From assembly GCA_945883755.1 (NCBI GenBank), contig CAMCXX010000001.1, forward strand, positions 88,161 to 152,160: a stretch of 64,000 nucleotides of DNA, read 5' to 3'. This document shows, piece after piece, positions 57,244 through 64,000 of the stretch. A model generated the notes under the pieces. It was not told the origin of the DNA. It saw only the letters and a list, made by a program, of their open reading frames with translations, and ran no database searches. This DNA comes from Bifidobacterium breve (GTDB taxonomy: Bacteria; Actinomycetota; Actinomycetes; Nanopelagicales; Nanopelagicaceae). A program made the translations under genes and the position numbers. Within the stretch, counting starts at the first letter, position 1. Each line of letters opens with the position of its first letter.

Positions 57244-58103
57244 CTATTCTCACCAATCATTCGCAGATAGATATCCTCAAGATTTGGCCGAATTACTTGT
57301 AATTGTGGAATTTCACCATTAAAACGGGCGCTAAGTTTTTTCAACTCTGCGGTGGGCTCTGATGTTTCTAACTCCTGCATTTGGTCATTCTCTAGCCAGG
57401 TGATTCGGGCGGGTGCATTGCCTCGATCTCCTAGGGTGGCAGGGGTGGCAATCTCAATGATCTTGCCCGCAGTTATCACGCCAACTCGATCGGCCAGCGC
57501 CTCCGCCTCATCTAGATAATGGGTAGTTAAGAAAATGGTTGTTCCCTCACTGCGCAATTTATTTAATAAATCCCAAAAAGCTCTGCGTGCTTCTGGATCA
57601 AAGCCGGTTGTTGGTTCATCTAGAAATAGCAGTTCAGGTGAGCCAATAATTCCAAGCGCCACATCTAACCGCCGTCGCTGACCACCAGATAGATTTCTAG
57701 CTAACTCCTTAGCCTTCTCACGCAGGCCAACCTCATCAATTACCTCATCAACATTGCGGGGATTTTCATAGTAATGCGAGAAGTGTTCAACTGTCTCTTG
57801 CACAGAAAGATCAGCTGCATCAGTGGTGGATTGCAAAACAATGCCAATTTTATTGCGCCATTTGCGCCCTGCTTCACCCTTTGTTGCTGGGTCAAAATCT
57901 AAAACACTGACCTTGCCACCAGTTAGATTTCGAAAGCCCTCTAAAATTTCTACTGTAGTTGTTTTTCCAGCACCATTTGGCCCAAGCAGAGCAAAAATTT
58001 CACCTTGGTAAACAGTAAGGTCGATGCCATCTACTGCGGCCTTCTGGCCATACCGTTTGATCAGACCAGTGATCTCAATCGCTGGCTTTGTGTTTGTGCT
58101 CAT
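57240..58103 (-). CDS. ABC-2 type exporter ATP-binding protein
   Basis: From the ATG at 58103 this encodes 287 residues starting MSTNTKPAIEITGLIKRYGQK, with AGGATG upstream. The 41-residue extension in the ORF track overlaps the divergent zinc-ribbon gene and is spurious. Walker A is LLGPNGAGKTTTVEILEG, the signature NLSGGQRRRLDVALGI and Walker B LLFLDEPTTGFDPEARR. The Q-loop is in GIVLQSTTDAADLSVQET. It pairs with the downstream permease (DrrA-like). Confidence 0.94.
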   Translation of the reverse strand: MSTNTKPAIEITGLIKRYGQKAAVDGIDLTVYQGEIFALLGPNGAGKTTTVEILEGFRNLTGGKVSVLDFDPATKGEAGRKWRNKIGIVLQSTTDAADLSVQETVEHFSHYYENPRNVDEVIDEVGLREKAKELARNLSGGQRRRLDVALGIIGSPELLFLDEPTTGFDPEARRAFWDLLNKLRSEGTTIFLTTHYLDEAEALADRVGVITAGKIIEIATPATLGDRGNAPARITWLENDQMQELETSEPTAELKKLSARFNGEIPQLQVIRPNLEDIYLRMIGENR

Positions 58104-58161
58104 GGCAACATCCTGCCTTACTTTGTCTTCATTACGGAAGTCGAACTGCAAGAATAGGGCT

Positions 58162-58482
58162 GTGAGTCCACGTAAAAAAAAGAGTGTTAGTAAAAATTCT
58201 CGCATAGATAATGAGCGAGAGATCACACCATCAAAAGTTGAGGATGAGATCGAAGAACATGGTGATGGTATTTATGTGGTTAGAAAAATTACCGGATCAT
58301 CTTCAAATAAACCATACCGCTGCCCAGGCTGTGATCAGGTAATTCCAATGGCAACGCCACATACCGTTGCCTGGCTAGAACATGATGCGGAAACTCGTCG
58401 GCACTGGCATAGCATCTGTTGGAGCAAGCGCAATCAGCGCAAACCAAAGGTTGAGCGCACTCGAAATGCACCCCGTTACTAA
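58162..58482 (+). CDS. Actinobacterial zinc-ribbon-like protein (YRCPGCDQxIP family)
   Basis: This protein of about 106 residues starts at GTG 58162 (VSPRKKK), since the upstream part of the ORF track runs through the ABC gene. Conserved parts are YVVRKI, YRCPGCDQVIPMATPHTVAWLEH, RRHWHSICWSK and the end RTRNAPRY. CxxC, His and Cys look like a zinc site. Close relatives in other actinobacteria are often annotated as ATP/GTP-binding proteins without clear basis. The function is unknown. It is followed by the aldehyde dehydrogenase after about 37 bases. Confidence 0.8.
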   Translation: MSPRKKKSVSKNSRIDNEREITPSKVEDEIEEHGDGIYVVRKITGSSSNKPYRCPGCDQVIPMATPHTVAWLEHDAETRRHWHSICWSKRNQRKPKVERTRNAPRY

Positions 58483-58519
58483 TTAACTAACTTACTAAAT
58501 TAACAGTTAAGATTTGCAG

Positions 58520-60043
58520 ATGAGCAAAACATTTACCGCCCAAAATCCAGCAACCGCCCAAGCCGTGGGCCAAGAGATCATCGAGTGGGATCAAGCCCAA
58601 GTTTTAAATGCGATCAAAGCTGCAGATGCGGTTAAAGCACAATTAGCACAAAGTGATCCAAGTAAGAGAGCGGCATTATTAAATGCAATTGCTGATTCAA
58701 TTGAGGCGCAAAAGGAAAATTTAGCGCAGATGGCTCATCAAGAAACCGCACTTCCTATGCCACGAGTAACTGGTGAGGTTATGCGAACTGTTATTCAAAT
58801 ACGCGCCTTTGCCACACTTGTTAAAAAAGGTGGACATTTACTACCAATTATTGATTTAGCAGATCCTGATTTTCAACCAGTAGCAAGACCTGATCTGCGC
58901 AAAACCCAACAACCATTGGGAGTTGTTGCAGTATTTGCGGCAAGTAATTTCCCATTAGCTTTTTCAGTTGCAGGTGGCGACACCGCATCAGCACTAGCGG
59001 CGGGCTGTCCAGTTGTTGTTAAAGCTCATCCATCCCATCCAAATACATCTCAATTAGTGTACGAAGCGGTTATCTCTGCAATTCAATCCCAAGGTTTATC
59101 AAAGGATCTATTTGCAATTGTGCAAGGAATAAATCCGCAAATTACCCACTGGTTGGCACAGGCACCAGAGATAACTGCAATTGGATTTACCGGTTCAGGT
59201 TTAGTTGGAAAGTTATTAATTAAATTATCCCAGGAGCGAGCAGTGCCAATTCCAGTTTATGCAGAGATGGGTTCATTAAATCCAGTTTTCTTCACACCAA
59301 CTGCGTTATCTGAAAAAGCGGATGAGTTAGCCAAAGCGGCAATGGATTCAGCCTTACTTGGCAGCGGCCAATTTTGCACAAAACCTGGAATTATTATTGT
59401 GCCAGCTGATAGCAATGGTGATAAATTTATTGCGCAAGTAGAAGAGTATGTAGCTGCGCAAAAGGTGGGGCCACTTTTAAATAAAGGTATCGCAAGTAGA
59501 TTTAGCGATAGCACCGGCAAGTTAGCAAAATCTGCTGGGTTAAAAGTAATCTCTGGTGTAAATAATGCAGATGGCTTCGGCGTCACACCAACCATCTTTG
59601 TAGTTGATTGGGCAGATGTTAAAAATCATGATGATCTATTGGAAGAGCACTTTGGCCCAACCTCTGTAATTATTCGCGCCCCATTTGATCAATTTTTAAC
59701 TGTTGCTAAGGCGATGGCGGGTCAATTAACAGCTGCGCTGCATGCAGGTGCAACTGAAAATGTTAGTGAGCTAGTAAATCAATTAACTCAATTAGCTGGC
59801 CGGGTTATCTGGAATGGCTTTCCAACTGCAGTCTCAGTTACAGCTGCGCAAAATCATGGTGGTCAATGGCCGGCCTCATCCACCCACACCACATCAGTTG
59901 GTTTGGATGCGATCTACCGATTTGTGCGCCCAGTTGTTTATCAAAACTTTCCAGATAATCAATTGCCAGCGCAGCTACAAAACGCCAATCCTTATGGAAT
60001 TGAGCGGGTTGTTAATGGCGAAAGAGGTGTTAAAGCAATCTAA
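58520..60043 (+). CDS. Aldehyde dehydrogenase, 2,5-dioxopentanoate (ketoglutarate semialdehyde) type
   Basis: This enzyme of about 507 residues belongs to the NADP-preferring branch of the superfamily that includes 2-ketoglutarate semialdehyde dehydrogenases of pentose oxidation. It has VVAVFAASNFPLAFSVAGGDTASALAAGCPVVVKAHPSHP, FTGSGLVGKLL, catalytic Glu in YAEMGSLNPVFF and catalytic Cys in GSGQFCTKPGI. The TTG-based start in the ORF track is two codons before the ATG used here. Neighbouring sugar-acid enzymes support a role in oxidising a sugar-derived semialdehyde to a TCA intermediate. The exact substrate is not certain. Confidence 0.9.
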   Translation: MSKTFTAQNPATAQAVGQEIIEWDQAQVLNAIKAADAVKAQLAQSDPSKRAALLNAIADSIEAQKENLAQMAHQETALPMPRVTGEVMRTVIQIRAFATLVKKGGHLLPIIDLADPDFQPVARPDLRKTQQPLGVVAVFAASNFPLAFSVAGGDTASALAAGCPVVVKAHPSHPNTSQLVYEAVISAIQSQGLSKDLFAIVQGINPQITHWLAQAPEITAIGFTGSGLVGKLLIKLSQERAVPIPVYAEMGSLNPVFFTPTALSEKADELAKAAMDSALLGSGQFCTKPGIIIVPADSNGDKFIAQVEEYVAAQKVGPLLNKGIASRFSDSTGKLAKSAGLKVISGVNNADGFGVTPTIFVVDWADVKNHDDLLEEHFGPTSVIIRAPFDQFLTVAKAMAGQLTAALHAGATENVSELVNQLTQLAGRVIWNGFPTAVSVTAAQNHGGQWPASSTHTTSVGLDAIYRFVRPVVYQNFPDNQLPAQLQNANPYGIERVVNGERGVKAI

Positions 60044-60056
60044 TCAGTTTAATTAA

Positions 60057-60920
60057 TTATTTGTAATTAATTACTGAGTTAGTGATTGTGCCAATTCCTT
60101 CAATGGTAGTAACAATCTTCTCGCCACCCTTTAGGAATTTCTCTGGCTTAAAGCCCATACCAACACCCTCAGGGGTACCAGTATTAATCACATCGCCAGC
60201 CTTTAACTCCATAAATTGTGTGATGTACCAAATGCAGTGATTGATACCAAAGATTAGATCATTGGTATTTGAGTTTTGTCGGACCTCACCATCAATTGTG
60301 CAAGATAGTTGTAGATTGCTTGGATCAAAACCATTTGCTTTAAGTTCATCACCGGTAACAATCCAAGGACCCATTGGATTAAATGATGGAAATGATTTTC
60401 CCTTTACCCATTGACCGCTTCGTTCAACCTGCCAGTGACGCTCGGAAACATCTTGCGAAACTGTATAACCTAAGATGTAATCAGCGACTGCTTCTGGAGA
60501 TTTTAAGTACAACGCATCTTTCTTTATTACAACACAAAGCTCTACCTCATAATCAGTTTTAGCCGAGTTAGGTGGAACCACAATCTGATCATTGCCACCA
60601 ATTACAGTATCTGGCGCCTTCATAAAGATTACTGGTTCAGCAGGGGCTGCCATACCTGTCTCTTTTGCATGCTTTGCGTAATTTAAGCCAACACAAATAA
60701 CCTTTGTCGGTCTTGCAACTGGTGAACCAAATCTGAAATCTGAGAGCTTTACCTTTGGCCGATTTGAAAGATCAGCCTTTGTTACCTTATCTAGCGCACC
60801 ATTTTCCAGCTCGGTGCGACTCCAATCACTGATTAGATCATCAACAAAGACCGCCTCTGTTTCACTTACGACTACAGCGGGTTTCTCCTTATAAATTTCA
60901 CCTAATCGTGCGATCTTCAT
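60057..60920 (-). CDS. Fumarylacetoacetate hydrolase family protein (2,4-diketo-3-deoxy-L-fuconate hydrolase-like)
   Basis: This 287-residue protein has the FAH fold signatures VICVGLNYAKHAKETG, PVIFMKAPDTVIGGND, metal-binding TDYEVELCVVI, GYTVSQDVSERHWQ and GDVINTGTPEGVGMG. The ERxxQ and TPxGVGMG pattern and size resemble the hydrolases of non-phosphorylative fucose or rhamnose breakdown, and related enzymes dehydrate 3-deoxy-2-keto pentonates. It is divergent from the IlvD-type dehydratase (115-base shared promoter region) and convergent with the aldehyde dehydrogenase. Confidence 0.88.
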   Translation of the reverse strand: MKIARLGEIYKEKPAVVVSETEAVFVDDLISDWSRTELENGALDKVTKADLSNRPKVKLSDFRFGSPVARPTKVICVGLNYAKHAKETGMAAPAEPVIFMKAPDTVIGGNDQIVVPPNSAKTDYEVELCVVIKKDALYLKSPEAVADYILGYTVSQDVSERHWQVERSGQWVKGKSFPSFNPMGPWIVTGDELKANGFDPSNLQLSCTIDGEVRQNSNTNDLIFGINHCIWYITQFMELKAGDVINTGTPEGVGMGFKPEKFLKGGEKIVTTIEGIGTITNSVINYK

Positions 60921-61035
60921 ATGCGCTCCTTAGTAATTTAAGTTCAGCCAATCTCAGTAATTGACCAGATTTAGCCGATTTGGGGTTTTCAACTACGATA
61001 TGGCAAAACTCTAACACAACCCGCGGGAGCATCTC

Positions 61036-62763
61036 TTGAGCGAAGAAAAGTTTGATCGCCGAAGTCAATATTGGTTTGGTTTAAAAGATAAGGGTGGTTA
61101 CATCCACCGCGAACGACTTCGCAATCAAGGTTATGCGCCAGATGTTTTTGATGGCCGTCCAGTAATAGGAATTGCTAATACCTGGTCAGAGTTAAATCCT
61201 TGTAACGGATCTTTAAAGAATGTTGCTGAAGCTGTAAAACGTGGAGTTTGGGAGGCCGGTGGTTTCCCACTTGAGTTCCCAGCGATGTCATTAAGTGAAC
61301 CACTACAACGACCAACCACAATGCTCTACCGCAATATGTTGGCGATGGAGGTTGAAGAGTTAATCCGCTCTCACCCATTAGATGGTGTTGTCCTACTTGG
61401 TAATTGCGATAAGACACCTCCTGGATTATTAATGGGAGCTGCAAGTGTTGATCTTCCGGCAATCATGATTACCGGTGGACCAATGCTTAATGGTCGCTAC
61501 CGTGGTGAGGCAGTTGGTTCTGGAACTTTAGTTTGGAAGTACAGCGAGCAGGTTCGCAGTGGAAAAATTACCTTTGAAGAGTTTATGGCGATGGAGTCAT
61601 GCTCAGCACGAAGCCAAGGTTCATGTAACACAATGGGAACCGCTTCAACAATGGCATGTGTAATGGAAGCACTTGGAATGCAATTGCCAGGAGCTGCTGC
61701 AATTCCAGCGGTTGATTCACGCAAATTTGCGCTCGCTCATTTGTCCGGCCGGCGAATTGTAAAGATGGTGGAAGAGGATCTTCGTCCATCAAAGGTGCTA
61801 AACCGTAAATCATTTGAGAATGCGATCAAAGTTCTAGCAGCAATTGGTGGATCAACAAATGCAGTAGTTCACCTACTTGCCATCGCTGGCCGAGTTGGCG
61901 TGCCACTTGACCTTGATGATTTCGACAAATTAGCGCGTAATGTGCCAGTTATTTCTAACATGATGCCATCTGGACAATTTTTAATGGAGGATTTCTTTGA
62001 TGCCGGCGGTGTACCAACTGTTATGCAGGAGATTTCAAAGTTAATTCACACCGATCACATTACTGTTACCGGTAAAACTGTTAAGGAAAATATTGAAGGC
62101 GCTGAAAATTGGAACAAAGAGGTAATTACTCCAGCTGATAAACCATTCCAAGCAGCAGGTGCTGGCATTGTGGTTGTTCGTGGCTCACTTGCTCCAGATG
62201 GTGCGATTATTAAAGTATCTGCTGCAACTCCTAAATTGTTAACACATAAAGGAAAAGCTTTAGTATTTAATGAGATCGAGGAGTATTTAAAGGTTGCAGA
62301 TGATCCAAATCTTCCAGTAACACCAGACACAATTTTGGTTTTAAAAAACTCAGGACCAAAGGGCTATCCAGGATTTCCTGAGGTTGGCAATTTACCAATG
62401 CCAAAGAAAATGCTTGATCAAGGTGTAACTGACATGGTTCGAATCTCAGATGCCAGGATGAGTGGCACTGCCTACGGCACAGTGGTATTACATGTTTCAC
62501 CAGAATCAACTGCTGGTGGACCACTTGCATTTGTTGAAAACGGAGATGAGATTGAGTTAGATGTTCCAAATCGTAAATTGAATTTACTTATTTCACCGGA
62601 GGAGCTAGCAAAACGTAAAGCGGCTTGGGTGCCACCAAAACCTAAGGCTGAGCGTGGTTGGAGCAAGATGTATATCGAACATGTGCAACAAGCACACCTT
62701 GGCGCAGATCTAGATTTCTTAGTTGGTAGCAGTGGCGATTATGTGCCACGCCATTCACATTAA
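61036..62763 (+). CDS. IlvD/Edd-family sugar-acid dehydratase (arabonate/xylonate type)
   Basis: This 575-residue Fe-S enzyme starts RRSQYWFG...GYIHRERLRNQG and keeps the three cluster Cys at 56 (ELNPCNGS), 124 (LGNCDKTPPG) and 197 (QGSCNTMGTAST). IGGSTNAVVHLLAIAGR and DARMSGTAYGTVVLHVSPE follow. The SQYWFG/IHR opening separates it from true IlvD and Edd and points to dehydratases of pentonates or similar aldonic acids. The start is TTG at 61036 with GGGAG upstream. The product would be a 2-keto-3-deoxy sugar acid, the right kind of substrate for the FAH and aldehyde dehydrogenase neighbours. Confidence 0.9.
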   Translation: MSEEKFDRRSQYWFGLKDKGGYIHRERLRNQGYAPDVFDGRPVIGIANTWSELNPCNGSLKNVAEAVKRGVWEAGGFPLEFPAMSLSEPLQRPTTMLYRNMLAMEVEELIRSHPLDGVVLLGNCDKTPPGLLMGAASVDLPAIMITGGPMLNGRYRGEAVGSGTLVWKYSEQVRSGKITFEEFMAMESCSARSQGSCNTMGTASTMACVMEALGMQLPGAAAIPAVDSRKFALAHLSGRRIVKMVEEDLRPSKVLNRKSFENAIKVLAAIGGSTNAVVHLLAIAGRVGVPLDLDDFDKLARNVPVISNMMPSGQFLMEDFFDAGGVPTVMQEISKLIHTDHITVTGKTVKENIEGAENWNKEVITPADKPFQAAGAGIVVVRGSLAPDGAIIKVSAATPKLLTHKGKALVFNEIEEYLKVADDPNLPVTPDTILVLKNSGPKGYPGFPEVGNLPMPKKMLDQGVTDMVRISDARMSGTAYGTVVLHVSPESTAGGPLAFVENGDEIELDVPNRKLNLLISPEELAKRKAAWVPPKPKAERGWSKMYIEHVQQAHLGADLDFLVGSSGDYVPRHSH

Positions 62764-64000
62764 TTAAAAGGATTTAAAAACTTAGTATTTTCAGTTGCTT
62801 CAAACTCAAGCAATCTATTCCACTTAGCATTTCGCTCAGAGCCATGGGTGGAGCCAACCTTAATCTGGCCAGCACTCCAACCTGTTGCTAAATCAGCAAG
62901 CCAAGAGTCCTCACTCTCACCTGATCTTGCTGAAACAACAGTATTAAAGTTATTTGCCCGAGCTTGCTTTAACACATTCAAGGTTGCACTTACTAGGCCG
63001 TTTTGATTTGGCTTTATCAAAATTGCATTGGCACTCTTTTCGGCAATTGCTCTATTTAATCTATCTAAATTTGTGGTTAATAAGTCATCTCCTAGTAGTT
63101 GCAGTTTTGCTGGCATCTGGGATGAAAACTCCTGCCAACTTTGCCAATCATCTTCGGCAAATGGATCTTCAATAGAAATTATTGGCTGATTACTTACCAA
63201 TGATTTCATAAATTGCAGATACTCACTCCGGTTATATCTTTTACTCATAGTGGCTAGGTTGTAGTTATTGCCATCATAAAATTGGGTGGCTGCGATATCT
63301 AAAGCCAAGCCAACTTGGCTGCCAACATTTAACCCAACCTTTTCGATTGCCTTAACTACAAACTCACAAGCTTTTTCAATGCTGGCAAATGAGATAGCTA
63401 AGCCACCTTCATCCGCAATTAAATTAGTGACCTTTCCATCCTCTTTACCTAACCTGGCAGCCATCTCTCTAATTGCAACAATCCAGGAGAGTGCTTGAGT
63501 AAAGGTTTTAGCGCCAACTGGTACAACCAAAATATCTTGAATATCCATAGTGCGATTTGCATGAGCTCCACCGGACAAAATATTGACCATCGGCATTGGA
63601 ATTTGCAGTGGACCATCAGGTGAAAAATATCTAGCCAGGGATTTATTTTGTGAATGTGCGGTGGCAAGACTGGCTGCTAATGAAACAGCCAAGGTGGCAT
63701 TAGCGCCAAGGGATGAATGATCTGCAGATGGATCTAACTCAATAAGTTGGGTATCTACAAGATTTAAATCAATCTGCTCTTCAACTAGTTTTGGCGCAAT
63801 TTTCTCATTGATATTTGAAACCGCTTGAGCAACTGATAAACCACCATAAAAACTTTCAGCAAATTTACTTCCCGTATCACGAAGCTCTTTTGCTTCATGT
63901 TTGCCAGTTGATGCCCCCGATGGCACACGGGCGGTGTGAACACTGCCATCAGTTAATGAGATGGCAGCTGCAACTGTTGGCCGCCCTCTTGAATCTAATA
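62760..64000 (-). CDS. Divergent enolase homologue (5' end beyond window)
   Basis: The ORF track starts at 63926, but the frame stays open to the window edge and reads LDSRGRPTVAAAISL...RVPSGASTGKHEA, the enolase N-terminus, so only a few residues are missing. Retained residues (yeast numbering) are the Ser39 loop, His159 (GGAHAN), Glu211 (DEGGLA), Asp246, Glu295 (SIEDPFAEDDW), Asp320 (GDDLLTTN), Lys345 (LIKPNQNG) and Lys396 (GQIKVGS). Glu168 is Asp (IQDILV) and His373 is Ala (SARSGES). It may be a paralogue with altered chemistry in the sugar-acid cluster or the cell's diverged glycolytic enolase. Its stop overlaps the dehydratase stop in TTAA. Confidence 0.88.
   Translation of the reverse strand, partial: LDSRGRPTVAAAISLTDGSVHTARVPSGASTGKHEAKELRDTGSKFAESFYGGLSVAQAVSNINEKIAPKLVEEQIDLNLVDTQLIELDPSADHSSLGANATLAVSLAASLATAHSQNKSLARYFSPDGPLQIPMPMVNILSGGAHANRTMDIQDILVVPVGAKTFTQALSWIVAIREMAARLGKEDGKVTNLIADEGGLAISFASIEKACEFVVKAIEKVGLNVGSQVGLALDIAATQFYDGNNYNLATMSKRYNRSEYLQFMKSLVSNQPIISIEDPFAEDDWQSWQEFSSQMPAKLQLLGDDLLTTNLDRLNRAIAEKSANAILIKPNQNGLVSATLNVLKQARANNFNTVVSARSGESEDSWLADLATGWSAGQIKVGSTHGSERNAKWNRLLEFEATENTKFLNPFN

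Noticed and set aside
58104-58226. 41-residue N-terminal extension of the ABC ATPase
   Set aside because: It overlaps the divergent zinc-ribbon gene start, and the ATG at 58103 has a good ribosome-binding site and a normal ABC N-terminus.

Overview
The window is a gene-dense, moderately AT-rich chromosomal segment from an actinobacterium. It is most consistent with the streamlined freshwater acI / Nanopelagicales group (Ca. Planktophila and relatives). That placement is inferred from gene content and order, not from a marker search. The supporting features are an actinorhodopsin, a Kgd-type fused 2-oxoglutarate decarboxylase, Ni-superoxide dismutase with its SodX protease, a Mycobacterium-type MurA with Asp at the catalytic Cys position, actinobacteria-restricted families (DUF3039, DUF2017, a CPGC zinc-ribbon protein), very short intergenic gaps and no mobile elements.

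Layout. 1-7.1 kb: a truncated ORF end, a hotdog thioesterase, divergent sodN/sodX, the large kgd gene, a short-chain dehydrogenase, a small membrane protein and a degenerate GGDEF-like protein. 7.3-11.3 kb: a compact Tad/Flp pilus locus (TadA, TadB, TadC, pilin-like protein, two TadE-like proteins, TadG-like protein). 11.3-15.2 kb: the conserved block prfB-ftsE-ftsX-smpB-ssrA (tmRNA). 15.2-21.3 kb, minus strand: two small membrane-anchored proteins flanking a long inverted repeat, a pirin, the three-gene pntAA/AB/B transhydrogenase and argF. 21.3-28.4 kb: DUF3039, a secreted GH18 protein, clpS-DUF2017, actinorhodopsin (minus strand, with a shared bidirectional terminator), murI-rph-rdgB, and a membrane protein with a histone-H1-like tail. 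28.4-31.3 kb: an acyltransferase-3/SGNH protein, a coiled-coil protein and tRNA-Leu(UAG).

31.3-52.8 kb is the classic actinobacterial block argS-lysA-hom-thrC-thrB-rho-rpmE-prfA-prmC-sua5-glyA-wecA-atpIZ-atpBEFHAGDC. 52.8-58.5 kb holds glpX, murA, a cob(I)alamin adenosyltransferase, a secreted Lys/Thr/Pro-rich protein with an ABC-2 exporter, and a zinc-ribbon protein. 58.5-64 kb is a probable non-phosphorylative sugar-acid oxidation cluster: a ketoglutarate-semialdehyde-type aldehyde dehydrogenase, an FAH-family hydrolase, an IlvD/Edd sugar-acid dehydratase, and a divergent enolase homologue that runs off the window end.

The genes suggest a light-assisted energy economy. Actinorhodopsin pumps protons, the F1Fo synthase makes ATP and the proton-driven transhydrogenase makes NADPH. 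The ATP synthase epsilon subunit lacks its inhibitory C-terminal domain. The most unusual items are the enolase-like gene in the sugar-acid cluster, the H1-tailed membrane protein, a Sua5/TsaC homologue that has lost its signature residues, hairpins between atp genes, the long inverted repeat near the tmRNA, and a minimal Tad locus with a dead GGDEF neighbour.
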